Shown one piece after another: positions 33,095 to 46,200 of a stretch of DNA of 64,000 nt. The stretch lies in contig CM020511.1 in assembly GCA_009823395.1 (NCBI GenBank), forward strand, positions 18,072,001-18,136,000, given 5' to 3'. The translations under genes were made by a program, and so were the position numbers. Position 1 is the first letter of the stretch; each line of letters starts with the position of its first letter. Origin of the DNA: Thamnaconus septentrionalis (Eukaryota > Chordata > Actinopteri > Tetraodontiformes > Monacanthidae). The notes beneath the pieces are model-generated. The model did not search any database and was not told where the DNA came from. It worked only from the letters and a program-made list of their open reading frames with translations.

Positions 33095-33873
33095 AACAGA
33101 AAGACTGATACAGAATCTGTCAGTCACAGGGTAGCATCTTGGTCACAGCGATGGCACGAAGCGAAACCCACTTGATTAAAATTGGATCTGTCCAATTCTG
33201 CCCAAGCCGTGTCAGTGGCCAGTGAAGGCTTTAGTCCTGACTGATGGCACAGCGTGACACTTGTGTCTGTTACAATTTCACTCTGACAGGTGACAGGTGT
33301 ATGCAGCCATACACTGGCCAACACACACACACAGCCAGGTCAGAAATAGACTTTGATTTTTTTTTTTTTGAGTGTTATTGCTGATATTAGCCTTGAATTA
33401 AACTGTTGCTGATACATGAAACTCAGCTTGTTAAAGCACACCGGTGGCTCTCGAAGCTGCTTTTAACATCCAGAGTGATGACAGTTACAGGAGCCAGTAT
33501 GTAGACGTCTTTAAATGCTATGCTGAGTCTCTTTGCCGGGTGGGTTGGTGGACCTACCAACTGTCTGTTGTGTGTTGTGTGTCCCCCCCAAACAGAGTTG
33601 AGTCGCTTGTTTTTGTGTGTATGCATCATCTGCCGCGTTTCCTCCCACACTGCATAAGGTCAAATGAGACAATAATGAAACTCTTTCGCTGTCAGCTCGA
33701 TGCATATGTTCTTTTGCTCAGTGGTCAAGTGAAATGCCACCACCTACTCTGTTGGCTGTGCATATACAAAGTTCACCAATGCAAAGGCTGACCAGTGACG
33801 AGTGCGGTGTAAATCAATTGGGCCTAATGTGAAAACAGACTCAATCAGTCTGGGTTCATGCAAAAGATGACAT

Positions 33874-34084
33874 TAGCTGTGTTTCCATGACTCCTAGAAT
33901 TGCTCAAAACCTAATTTTGCACCTCCATCCTCAAAATGGGATCTCGCAGGACGAGATTTTACGAGAATTACAGTTTATGCGCTTCACACCATTTAACGGA
34001 AACACCTGCAAATCGCAATTGTATTTTGTCGACATTTTAGAAATATCGCTTTTATTTAGCGGAAAATTGTAATGGAAAGGAAGT
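33874..34084 (-). mobile_element. MITE family A, copy 3 (internally deleted)
   Basis: Inverted relative to copies 1-2. Starts agctgtgtttccatgactcc, jumps directly to the tcgcaggacgagatttta block, then caaatcgcaattgtattttg, atatcgcttttatttagcgg, and ends aatggaaaggaagtta. The central third of the element is missing. Confidence 0.7.
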
Positions 34085-36821
34085 TATTGTAAAACTGGAA
34101 GCCACACCCCCCTTTTCTCTTGCTGTGAGGCCGCGCCCTAACCAGCTGTCATCACGTCGTTGTGCCGGATGTGACGTTGAAGCTGACACTCTGCTAATTA
34201 AAGTAACTCTACGGTTGGGTTGACACTAGGGCGGGATAGATTCTCATTTCCTGCTCTCTTAGCTGGCTGAGCTCTTATCACATTATCATATGACAGATTG
34301 TTCCCGATAGTAAAGTAAATCATCACTGTGTTGATAGTCTTGGGGCAAAGTGCTGTTTTGACTGACATAGAAGTTTAAAGAGGTTAAAACAAGTTGAATT
34401 AAAGTTATTCTGTTGATACAAATTGGCTTGAGGAAGTAAAAAAACAGGCAGGAAACACCTGACTGGCCAATTGTTCATTTTTGAAATAATTTCTTTGGCC
34501 AAAACATTTTGTCATGAATTAGCTTCTTTTGTGATTGATAACCGTCATCTTTATTTTGAAATGTTGATGAGAAGCAAGTAATTTACAAGCTTTACTTTGA
34601 GCTCTGAGTGATATCGATGAGATTTTTTTTTTTTTTTTAAGTTTTAATTGATGCTGTGTTTAATTGGAAAATGTATTTATTAATTCATCTATAACTAGAA
34701 AAATAACTTAGGGTAAAATGATGTTAATATTTTACTAAATAATATTGACATAGTAAAATGAACATTCTGATCTGGTCTGTGTAGTTACACAACTTAACAC
34801 TTTGATTTGGGTTTTTGCCCTAGGAGCAACAACTCCCGGTGCGTTTGTAGTCACACCTGTCTGACTAGAGAAAGTCGGGTTAATAGTTTGCAGTGAAACA
34901 GGGAGCAGCCAAGTGCCATTAAGGAACATTTTGATTCCCTGAAGGCTTGTCTTTAAAGGCCCAGTGTGCAGCAGAACGCAGGCGCCTTCCTGTCGTTTCT
35001 CCAATGAGCAAATTTCGTCCGGGAACTCTTCTCTGCTTGTAAGTCCCTGCTGTCGGATGTCCCGTTCACACCCATGATGTTATCACTCACACCCATTTGA
35101 TCTCACACCTCTCTTATATCAACTGTAATGTCGAGGTGAAAATCACAAGACCCTGAGCAGAACATGGATCTGTTGCTACTGTATAAGCATGGTGGCACAT
35201 TATGGTTGTCCACCTCCACGAAGAGTGGCTGTTGATGCAAATTTAATGTTTTTATTTATTTATTATAGAATGATTGAAAGCACAGCAGTTACTTTCAGCC
35301 ACACTGAAACTAACTCATTTTCTAATTCTTTTTATAGCCATAGATCACAACAGTTGCACAGTATTTCCCCTTTGACTCTCAGTGCAGTTTGTTGTGGTTC
35401 TAATAACGCTAAACATTCACCGACCAACTCAAAGAAGCCGACGTCACAAGAGAAAGTTTGCTCAGCTTGTATTTCCCTTGCAGCAAACGGATTGTTTATC
35501 GCTTAAATTAACCGATTTCTGACTGACGTCGATGCAAACGACAGCCGACAAAGCCTTCCGCCGCGTTCGGCGAGCGGCGGCCCCTGACGACACGTCGCCG
35601 CTGTCAGCTTGGCACATTGTATTAAAGCCTGACATGGAACCTTGCGTGAGGAAATAACCGCCTGTGACACCAACCGTTTGAGCTAATAGGAAGTTGTAAA
35701 TGGAGAGAGGCAGAGAGTGGCAGGAGGAAGGTACTGATGGGAGGAGATTGGGTGGATGTGAGTGTGTGGTTGGGGTGGGTGGGGTGGGGTGTGGGTGTGG
35801 GGGGTGGTAGTGACACAACCCAAAATAGCCGTCTCACATGTTTGCTATGTGGAGCTAGCAGGACGGGCCTCCCTCCCTGTCTCGCTCTCTTGCTCTCTCG
35901 CTCCCTCCCTCTGCGTGTCTGGCCAACATCAGGTTCGCTCTCACCCCTCATTTCTCCAATTTGAGTGGCTGTTTACCGTCTGCTGCCGCCGTTTCCCTCA
36001 GCGCCCGTCCTTGTCATCACCGCCGTCTCTGGTTTGGCACTTTGACGTGCTTGACGACGTCTCCCAACTTGAGACAGCGCAGAGGGGAGCGGGTTCAGTG
36101 ACTCGGGCCTTGTTTACTCATCTCTCCACTTCTTTTTTTCTTTCCTCTTTTTCCTCGTTCGTGGCCTGTTGGTTGTGAAGGCGGGTCGAGGAGCGAGCGG
36201 CCGGTCAAATGAGATTACACGCAGCCACACTGTGGTTTAAGAGCAGAGCGCGGATGAGGCCCTGCATTCGTCTCAGTCCATCTCCGGACTGTTTCATCCA
36301 ATAAAAGCTGAGTCGCAGCAGTTACAGCTGACAGTGTTTCTTTTTTTTTTTCATTTCATCCCTCCCCAACCTCGTGCGCGGAAGCAGAGAGCAGAGAGAG
36401 GCAAGCCGAGGCACAGACGTCCTACACGCGCGCTCGCTCGCTTCCAAGGCCATTCCGTTCATTCCACAGAGTGTGTTTCGACACGCACGCCGCATTGTCG
36501 CTTCTTCTCACTCTGCCTCCCCTTTTCCGCAACTTTCTTCAAATTCCTGCTCCGCTGTCTCGGCTGTGTGTCAATTTTGTATTTCCGCGCGCCCGAATCC
36601 AGCCGGAGGGGGTCCCGTGACCCTTCTCCACAGCTGATCCTGGGCGCAAAGCATGCTGGGAGTCCAAAAAGCAGCTGCTAGCCAAGCGGTCGGAGCGGGC
36701 CGCCACCGTGTGCTTGCACGTCTGTGTTGTGTGCGTCTTGTGTGTGTGTCCCCAAGTGTGCTGACGTGCACTTTGGTGTTTTTAGGGTTACAGACCCGCA
36801 GACAGCCTGTGCTGCTGGCCA

Positions 36822-38560
36822 ATGGATTATATGGTAAGACTTCTATATGTAAGAGCCAGACAATGGGAAGCGCACGCACTCACAGTGGCAAAGGGTTTGC
36901 TTTGTTCAACAGAGACACTTCTCCCATTTTCGAATTGAAACAATCAAAAATAGAGATTTGGAGATTCTCATCAAAAGGCCTTAAATGACAGTGCAAACAA
37001 ACTGGGGCTGCATAATTCCAGCGAGGTCATTTTTAATTTGCTTTGCAAAACTTCTAAAGGATTCTGCTGCCGTTTACAAGAATTTCAGTACTCATAAGTG
37101 AATATAATAATATAAATATTAAATCACATTTTGAACTGAAAAGGTAATTCATGCTCTGCCTGACCCATTTACATGTGTTCAGCAGAAAACTGCAGCGTTG
37201 TTTAACCGACTCCTAACAAAGCACGGCCTCATATATTTTGTGCATTATGAAACATTGTATATTTTGCATCCCTGCCAGTCCGAGGGGATATTTCTGGCCT
37301 CCTCCACATGACACATTGGACCTCTCAAAAAAAACTGCACGTTCGGCAGCAGACCAAAGTTATTTTAACCTCTTCCTGTGAAACTGGAGACCTGAGAGTC
37401 GCAGCACACGATCATGCATTAATAATTATGCAACCCTGCGTTACTTTAACGTTGCAGTTTTTCGCATGACTGTTAACTTGAGTCCGGACGAGTTCAGCTG
37501 GGTTTTAGAATAAATTCGGGACCTTTATAAGAATTGATTGACTTTGTAATGATATATATATGATTTTTGCCAGCCCTGCGCCACAGTGTGTGGTGTGTTT
37601 CAGTGCCGCTACCGGTGGTGGGCGCCGTCTACGCCATCCCTCTCACCTCAGTCTCTTTCCCGTTTGAATCGCTGTGAGACGAGCAACGCTCTCTTCCTCC
37701 AACCCCTTATTTCGGTTTCTCACGTCCTCGGCTGAACCCCTTCTGTGTGTTTGTGTGTGTTTGTGTGTGTGGCCAAACGCAGTACTGCAGGGACTGAATG
37801 TTGGGGTGTCATTTAAGGACTCGCTCTTCTCTCGTCTGCGCCGGGTTGTTCCTGGGTACTTTTCTTCCTCTTTTTTTTTTTTATTCCTTCCCCCACTTCC
37901 TCTCCCTGCCTCCTATCAGATCTGCCTGGATGTCGGCTTTGATATGCTTCATTTCTACTCATGCACAGTCACCCAGCTGTAAATGGTGCTTCTCTTTTAT
38001 TAACCTGTCCGTCTTTCACCCTTGAGAGCTCTTGCCACGCAGTCACACAGGAAGTAGTGTTCCAAAAAAAAAGAAAAGAAAGATGCCTCCCTGTTTGTGT
38101 GCGCGTGTGTGTGTGTGTGTATCCATTTTCATCAAGGTTATTAAGTGACCTTGGGTCACGCGGGAAGAGGGTGAACCCTCTTCCTCTTCCTCTGCCTCTC
38201 TCCATCCTCCCTCTCGCCTCCTCTTTTGCTCTTTCTCAGGTTACCAAACATGAATAAGGGAGGAGCCTTGAACAGCCGACATGGACCACATATTTTTCCC
38301 ATATACACCCCCCCCACCCCCCATCCTTCTTTCCTCCCCTCCTCCTCCTCCACGTCTCCATCTCCCGTCGGAGTGTGCATTAACGTGGAGGGGCGCAGCA
38401 TCTCCCGGCGCGCGTACACACGCACACACGCACGCCGCTAAATGAATGAGGCTGCAGAGAGGAGGTGGGTGGAGGGGGAGGAAACAGGAAGGAGGTAGGA
38501 TGGGAGGTGGGGAGGGCACAGGCAGCAGCAGTCGCCTGTGTGTGTGTGTGAGGGAGGGAG

Positions 38561-38591
<31 letters not shown>

Positions 38592-41500
38592 GCGGTAAGA
38601 GAGAAAATGAGAGGCAGCATAACCCACCCAGACTGGGAGGAGGAGGGAAGGACAGACAGCGTGATCATCCCCAGAACAGCCAGGAGTGGAAGGGAAGTGG
38701 GAGCGAGAGGAAGACGCGAGGGGACACGAGGAGCACAATGAACGCGTGCCATTGTCCACCGGGGCGGCGCTGACTTCTCACAATCTGCCGGAGGAGACTG
38801 GAGACGAGGAGGGAGGAGAGGAGAGAGGAGAGAAGAGGAGAAGAGAAGAGAGAGGAGAGGAGAGGAGAGAAGAGGAGCTGCCGCCACTGACTTTGTGAAT
38901 TAATCGAGCGGATCAGAGGAGAAGCACGCTGGTGTTTTTTTTTTTCCCCTTCCTTCCTTCCTTCCTTCCTAGGGAGTGGACGGACAAGAGAGAGCCAGAA
39001 GAGGGGGAAGAGGAGGAGGAGGAGGGGTGACCGGACAGTGGGATGCAGCTCAGACATTAATATGTTCTCGTGTCAGCCCGACTTTAGTTTAGTCACCGCG
39101 GATTATCAAGTGCATGCGTTTTAAAAGCCCAAAACAAAAAGGGAAAAAAAGAGGAACGACTACATCTGCCGATTTCTGCTTTTCCATTCATTAGAAAAAC
39201 TGCAAAAGCTCTTGTCGAAACCTGCGGGAAATATTTGATACAGAGTAATACAGACTTTTTGTGTCTTTTGTAGTTGTTGACTCTTTTTTTTTTTTTTTAC
39301 TTTTCACTCATTGGGTTTTCTATTCTCTGTCATTGTATCCTCTACTCTGCAGGACAATCGTTACGTGTTTTCAGCTGCTCCAAATCTTCAGGTTGTTTTT
39401 ATGCACTTTTATGACTTGGGGTGCGTTGTTTTTTTTTTTTTAAATAAGTGCATTGATGGCATTGTTTATACTGTTAATGGGCGCTTACTGGAAATCAAAC
39501 CGATAGAGAGTTTTCATCGTCCCTGTTTGGAAGCGCTGCGTGGCGGGTCAGAACTAACGCTGTCACACTCTGGTCAAACTTTGATCATTTCCTGAAACCT
39601 ATCGATCGGTCAGCGGAGCCCTTTTTTCCCTCCTGCTGGTTGAAAAAGACGCTCTAATGTGGAGCCACGGATGCAGCGACTAATTGCCGCCTTGTGATTC
39701 AGCCGATCAGCCGTCCGTCTGTCTGTCTGTCGGAAGACTTCTGCGGCTGTTCAGACTTCTGCGTGTGCAGATATCCTCCGCAGGCATCTCTTTTAATGTC
39801 TGTTGCCATGGCAACGGGTGGCAGCCGCAGACGGAACGGCATGTAAAGTTGATTTATTGTCCCATATTTTCAAAACTGGTGCTCTTCTCTAGTTGTTGGT
39901 GCCAATCTGATCTGAAGCAGCGGACTCGATCAACTTGTGTCCGTGTGGAGCTTTTGGTCTATATCTTAAACAGGCAGTTTTTATTTCTTTCCTTTATTTA
40001 TTTATTTCTGTCCTTTCCCAGGCTGTCTTTGTGTGCGCGGTGCTAGGCAGACTCTGGGCGTCAGGGTTCTTTCAGTTCACCTGTCTCTCCCCCCCCTCCT
40101 TCCCCTGCTTGCCGTGTTTTTCTTGCTGCTGCGTCTCGTTCCCTTTTGTCCTCATTTCACCTCTTTTTTCTCCCCCCCACGGCAGCAGCTGCCGTCTTTT
40201 ATCTCCCGAGCTGTGGTGCCACAGCGGGGGTGAGCGAGCAGATGTAGGAGTTAATCGCTCCGACTCCGATCTGTACGTACGGCGCAATTGTTTCCACCGA
40301 TGGCTGCGTGTGCTATGATTAAGACAATCAGTTCCTGTCACTGCCTGCCAGGAGGTGACTCAGGATTTCTTGTTGTGTAGACGGAGGGTCATCACCTCTG
40401 CAGTCACCTGACCCACCCTGTGCACTGGGACACCCTTGTGCACTACCTAGACGGTGCATTTTCATTCCTTTCTTGAAGTGCCGCTCCAGCCTGCTGAGTC
40501 CGAGTGGCTTTATCAGGCCGGAGTGCGACGGACCCTCGTGTTTGTCCCCGCGCGTTCTTTGATTGTACACGCGTTGTGGGTCTCTCTTGTGACTTTTGCA
40601 GCCAAACTTCACAGCTTTCCTGGAGACCGTCCCAGCGTGTCTGGCACAGCGCGTTCACGGGACTGGATCCTCCGATGGTGCTTCTTTTGGCCAAGACCAG
40701 ATGGACGACTAGCTGGAATTGCTAGACGTCCTTCTGCGGTGCTAGACTGGTGTAGGCGACTGTTCTCCTCTGCCATGCGTTCAGTGCCCACTGCAAGCTG
40801 GCTCCTTGCACTTCACACAAGTTGTGTCCCGGTAAAGTTAGCTGTCAGGGTGTTGGCCCCGGGGGGTAAAGAAGAAATTCACGTATCGCTCGGCTCGTCC
40901 GTGACACGCTGATGCCAAATACCCACCTTTGACAAGGTTGCGTAAGTGGTTGTGGTGAGGTGCGTGCGACCCTTGTTCTCTTCGAAGGATAAACAGCCAG
41001 GAGATTGTAAATATGACAGGTGCTTTGTTAGTGTCAGTGTCGGCCGGCAGACCTTCTGCACGGCTGTAGGTGTAGCCCAGCTTCCTGTTGAGGTCAGGCC
41101 ACGGTGGACGACTGATTTTTGACGTTTGAGAGACTTTGGAGGCGACTGTTAATGTAAACAGACTGTTGTTTGCCTTCGAGATTGGTCTATGCAGAAAAAA
41201 CGAGATGATATATGGTGCTCGAACAGTAATTTGTTGTCCAACGGAGTGCTAACCTGCTGCTTGATAAGCACTGCCTTAGATAAGGAAGGGGAGGCGGCTC
41301 CAGTACACAACAACCTGACTTGTTCATATCACACGGGGCTGTGTCAGCGCTCCTCTCTCAGGTACCTGGCTGCAATCTGGGGCTTGTTCTTGGAACTAGG
41401 TGGGAAGGTAAAGAGCAGGGGATAAAACCACACAGACGGAGAGCGGTTCCGACCGAGCTCTCACCCAGCTGGGTGAATGAGTTCCGGCTCCGACGAGCCG

Positions 41501-43205
41501 CTAGCACCATTCAGGGAACCCTGGGTTAGGGAGTACAAACCGGACCAATCAAGTCCCATAACCATCACAGCAAGCCCACCGGTAGTCATCGTCAGCCAAT
41601 GACCTACATTCTCTCCAGTGTTACATCACCACTGTGCTACTGCCGTGTGCATCACTGTACCAGACACGGACAAGATCTCAGTATCAGACTACCGCTATCT
41701 AATGGTGCTCCATTAAGGGAAACAAAAAACTAACATCTTTACCGAGGTTGCCATTCTTATCAAACACACTTGAACCGAGGCAGCCTCACTTCTTTTAGCC
41801 ATATCAGGAACTTCAGTCAGGAACAGGCCCAAACGCTGCGGGCCCTGTTTTGAATACTACACTTTCTTTCTTTTATATTTCTTTTATATTGATGTCGAAA
41901 CTGCTCAACATGGCCGGCCTCTAGCCGACCCCCACCACCACCACCATCTCAAAGCGCGAGATAGAGAGGCAGAGAGGCGAGGCTGACCTTTTTGAACCTT
42001 TCGTGCTGCTTAAACGGGACAGCCTGGAGAACGGGCGAGCAGACGAGGGAGGGGGCGAGGGGGAGATCGTCTGGAAGAGGCGGGAGGAAGTGGTGGCGCG
42101 CGAGAAGGCGGAGGCGCTGGAGAGGCAGAGGCTGGCTGAGTACATCGTGTGGAGGAAGCGTGAGGACTTCCAGGAGAGGCGCGAGGGCAGGGAGAGGACG
42201 GGGAGGAAGGGTGCGGAGAAAGGCGGGGAGGCCGCTCCCGAGGTGATCTGGAAGAGGAGAGGCGAGGAGGAGGAAGAGGAAGAGGAGGAGGAGGAGGAGG
42301 TGGCAGGGAGGGAGAGAGCCAGGGCCATACAGAGAGGACATGAAATCATTTGGAGGAAGAGAGAGAGGGAGTGAGAGAAGAGTGGAGGTTTGAAAGAAGG
42401 AAGGAGTGCTGTTTGGGATAGTAGCCATACATCAGTAGTGCTCTGGTCTTAAGCAGCTCTGCAGGTACTCACTGTCAAATCAGCCCACTGGAACCTCGCA
42501 CGTGTGTGTCAGTGTATCACTGTGTGTGTGCGTGTGCGTGCTATATTCCTCGCGCCGCCCTCGTCGGCCACAAACAGGATTTTTTACGGGACTTTTGTCG
42601 AGCCGCCGAGGGGAGCCACCTCGCTCTCACAGCGACAGACGCACACCCAGATAATCTTAAGATACGGCGGCAGGAAGCCTGCCTGGCGTGCGCGTTGAAT
42701 ACACCACACGAGCGCAGCCAAGACACGCACGGCGGGGGCGGCCGTTGAGAGACAATCACTTGTGGTGGATTCTTCACGGTGCTGGCGACAGCCGCGTAGC
42801 TGGCCTTCACTCAGTAGGCCATTAAAGCCGGGGGACAATATACTCCCAGATATTCTTTTACACTCTGGCTGAAGCCCCAGGATGAACACTGGCAGAAGCC
42901 TCAAGACTGGGAGCGCAGCTAAAATGCATGCAGATCCCAACGCGAGCTCGATCGCGACATGATTTCCAATGGTGCACTAAAAACTAGAACTTTTTCACTT
43001 TTCCACTGGGTCTCCCATCGGCTCCCACCGACCGTTTCTCCCCGCGACTTTCTCACCCGTCACTGTGGGAAGAGTTGTTTTACGAACGGTGGATGATGGA
43101 CGCAAATGGGACGGGTTCATCCTTTCTAAGAGAAGCTTTGAGCGGCCAGACGAAGACGGCGTGATCGCTCGACGAGAGAACCTTTTGCGCAGACTGAAGA
43201 ACTGA
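36822..43205 (+). CDS. Hypothetical ~196-residue basic protein with W-K/R repeats, three exons
   Basis: Not recognised. Proposed exons: 36786-36833 (acceptor gtttttag, donor ATG|GTAAGA; ATG at 36822 encoding MDYM), 41925-42370 (acceptor ggcctctag, donor GA|GTGAGA) and 43073-43205 (acceptor cactgtgggaag; TGA at 43203). Phases 0 and 2 fit at both junctions. The product is rich in R, E and K. It contains EIVWKRREE, YIVWRKRED, EVIWKRRGE and EIIWRKRERE, with related FVLLKRDSL and FILSKRSFE. The four W-motif copies differ mostly by synonymous or K/R codon changes, which argues for selection on protein. An acidic Glu run precedes the fourth copy. The stop overlaps an ATG in frame with p66Shc. Weak points: the middle exon is purine-rich, where open frames arise by chance; the splice sites are only reasonable; the start ATG context is poor. 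It could instead be a chance frame in shc1 5' leader exons. Confidence 0.33.
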
Positions 43206-43213
43206 TGCTCAGA

Positions 43214-46200
43214 ATGGAGCTCGTCCCCAAAACCAAGTACACCCACTTCCGCAGCGAGTCGCTGAGCTCCGCCGACGAAACCACCTCCAATCCCTCCTCG
43301 TTCCCTCCCTCCAGCCCAGCCACGCCCCTCACCCCCTCCCCCGGCCTCCCCACCTCCTTCTCCTCCTCGTCCCTCACCCCCATCCTGCCTCCCTCCTCGC
43401 CCCGGCCGGCCGAGAACAGCCCCACCACCCTCTGCTCCTTCTTCCCGAGGATGGGCTCCCTCCGCCTGGGCGTCTCTGCCACTCTCCTCCCAGGACTCAA
43501 GGCGTCCAGCAGGCCACAGCAGCAGCAGCAGCAACGACCCCTGCCCCTCCAGGCCCCTGTGGAGTCCTCCGGGGATGAACGGAGCAGCTCCAGCTCCTCT
43601 CCCCCTCTCCATCACCCGCTCCCTCCTCTAACCGCTCCCTCTCCCCCTCCCCGACCCCCCCTGCAGGACATGAACCGGCTGGGAGGGGCGTCCAGGAGGG
43701 CCCGGGTGGAAGGCGGGCAGCTGGGCGGCGATGAGTGGACGCGCCACGGCTCCTTTGTCAACAAGCCCACCCGGGGCTGGCTGCACTCGGACGGTGTGGT
43801 CAGCACGTCGGGCGTTGCCTACTCCGTACGGGTGAGTGACCACACACCAGCAGCCGAGTCAGAAGTGTCTCCTTCATATCATGACTCACATAGGAGTCTC
43901 AATAAGTAGATACCTGAAAAGTCTCCACGACTGTTTGTTACTGCAGTTGTTTGTAATTATTAAATGTTTTGGTGTGACCTTATAACAGTCAGCCTGTCAC
44001 CATTCAGATGAATTAGAGAACAGGACATCTTCACAATGTTAACTCTTAATAATAAACCTACACTACCAGTCAAAAGTTTGGACACACCCTATGAATTTAA
44101 TGTCTTTTCTTTCATTCTCATGACTTCATGACTGTTGACATTGCAGTTTCTCACTGAAGGCATCAAAAGTACCTATGGACACACATGGAATTGTGTAGGA
44201 AACAATAAAAGTGTAAAATAAGTCGAACACGTTTTGTGTTTCTGAAAGTATGACAAGGATCACACTGCTTTCTCTCTCTCTGTTTCGGCCCAATGAGGCT
44301 GTTGATGAAGGAAATGTACTGACACTAACGCTGTTGGCTTCCTGTTTCCCGGCCAGTACATGGGGTGCGTGGAGGTGCTGCAGTCGATGCGAGCGCTGGA
44401 CTTCAACACCAGAACTCAGGTCACAAGGTGAGGCCGCACACGGTCGCTCGGCTGCCGCGGCTCTCGACTCTCGAGTCAGGTCTGTGTCTGCGGGGGCGTC
44501 ACGCTCGCCGCATGGTTAAAGGTTACACTTACCGAAATGTCGACCCGCCTGCCCCCCACCCCGGAACACTCGCCTCACACGTGCACTTTTGCAGCTTGCT
44601 CTGTTTTTCCACATCCGCTGTGTGATGCGCTTACTCTATTCTTTCTGCGGAACTACATGTGCGTGCGCGGGTATGCTTTTCCCACTACCGAAATTAGAGT
44701 GTTCTAGAATCCTGGTGGTTTCAATCTGGTTTGTGCTGCACAGTCGGACCAGTGAATCCAATAAGATGCTACAGATTCTAAAGCTGAACGGTGTGAGGCG
44801 AGCGCTTCAATGGCAACACTTAGAACTGGCATTCTTTTTAAAACTCTTTATTGTCATCACATTTTGTTCACACATATTGTACATATTGTTGCAATCTACT
44901 GTGTATAGAAATGACAAAATCTTTAGACACGATGTGAGTGAACGTACCACCCACTAGCTGCGTTTCCATTTCCCCTAGAATTGTGCAGAACCTAAATATT
45001 GCTAAATAAAACTGGTAATGGGAAGACCTAAACTTCCAAAAAAAAACTCCTCAAATATGGCTCAAACCGGTTTTGACGCTCTCATGAGGTGGTTTTTCAG
45101 ACGTATCGAGAAAGAAGTATATCGCAAAAGTGTCATGGAAACACTTTTTTCGCATTTACACATCAGCGGACGTGCCGTATGGGGTCATGTGACCAGTTCA
45201 CTTCAAATGAAAATGGCACATTTTGTTTGGACAGAGGAGGAGATGGAATTTTTTTTTTACAAGTAATCAAAGACAAAAATATAATAACCAACAAACTTAA
45301 ACAAACAAAAGCCAATGTAATTCTTGTAAAATCTCATCCCTCGAAATTTTATGAGAATTACGGCTTTTGCACTGCACACCATTCAAAGGAAACACCTGCA
45401 AATCGCATTTGTACTGTGCACTGTAATTTTAGAAATATCGCTTTTATTTTGTGAAAAGTCTCAAGCTCATAACTGTAAGAATGAAATAAGAAAATTTAAT
45501 TTCACAAGTCCATTTTCCCCCTTATCAAGGTCTCTATCTTTCTCAATATTAACTAGAAACAAACACCCAATAAAAAAGTGAAGAAGAAGAAGGAAAAAAA
45601 ACCTAAATTTTTATGTTAATGTTCCAGGGAGGCTATCGCCGTGGTGTGTGAGGCCGTGCCCGGAGCCAAAGGAGCCCAGCGCAGGAGAAAGGTACACACA
45701 CACACACACAAAGCACACTATAGCACGTCCATCCTCACTGGATATTATTTATTTATGTGGCTTAAGTGGGCGGCAGCGGGGGAAGGTTTTTCTGGATTAG
45801 ACCTAGATTTAGCGCCGCCATCCACTACTGCAGGTTAACCGCATGCGTTCCCCTCCCATTGAAAAACACACACAAGCGTATGTTGACCCGACCTCTCAGG
45901 TAATAACACACAACTCATACATTTTCAGCAGTCTGCCAAAGGGTCTCTTGGTTTTTGTGGAACCAGCAGGAGCGTCCGCGGATTAGCAGACGGCCACCAG
46001 GCTGCTGTTTTACAGGCTTACGCACTTAGTGCTGAACTAGAAACGTCTCACCAGGCAGCCTGTAAAACGGGCCTGTTATTGTGAGTTGAGTTTTTTGACC
46101 GTGGAATGTCTGGCAGTGCTGCACACCAGACAAAACACTTTTAGGACTCAAACCAGAATAGAGCGACGCGGCCGCGTCCGTCTGATCGGGGCGGGCCGAG

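Larger units (their letters stand above)
31457..43072 (+). other. 5' region and long first intron(s) of shc1
   Basis: About 11.6 kb between the candidate first exon and the p66 exon. It holds microsatellites (TTA 31737-31776, CA 33059-33092, GA 38558-38588), a truncated MITE (33874-34084), CpG-rich patches at about 36180-36780 and 38380-38600 (with a possible donor GGCG|GTAAGA after 38594), poly-pyrimidine stretches at 38900-40200, and the two upstream exons of the hypothetical protein listed separately. Confidence 0.4.

Noticed and set aside
40443..40912. 152-codon plus-strand frame and 83-codon minus-strand frame
   Set aside because: No family resemblance, no splice support, and both strands are open, as expected for GC-rich non-coding sequence.
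41320..41602. Two small overlapping frames (one ending near 41529, one ATG at 41477 to TGA 41602) that look protein-like
   Set aside because: They overlap in different frames, lack repeat or family support and have no matching splice sites in phase with neighbouring exons. At most one could be real.
41925..42349. Minus-strand frames with Ser and Leu runs
   Set aside because: Antisense of the Glu/Arg-rich stretch; the Ser/Leu runs are complements of GAG repeats.
42995..43615. 206-codon open frame on the minus strand
   Set aside because: It is antisense to the shc1 p66 exon. Its Gly/Glu/Arg-rich composition is the complement of the Pro/Ser-rich CH2 coding sequence.
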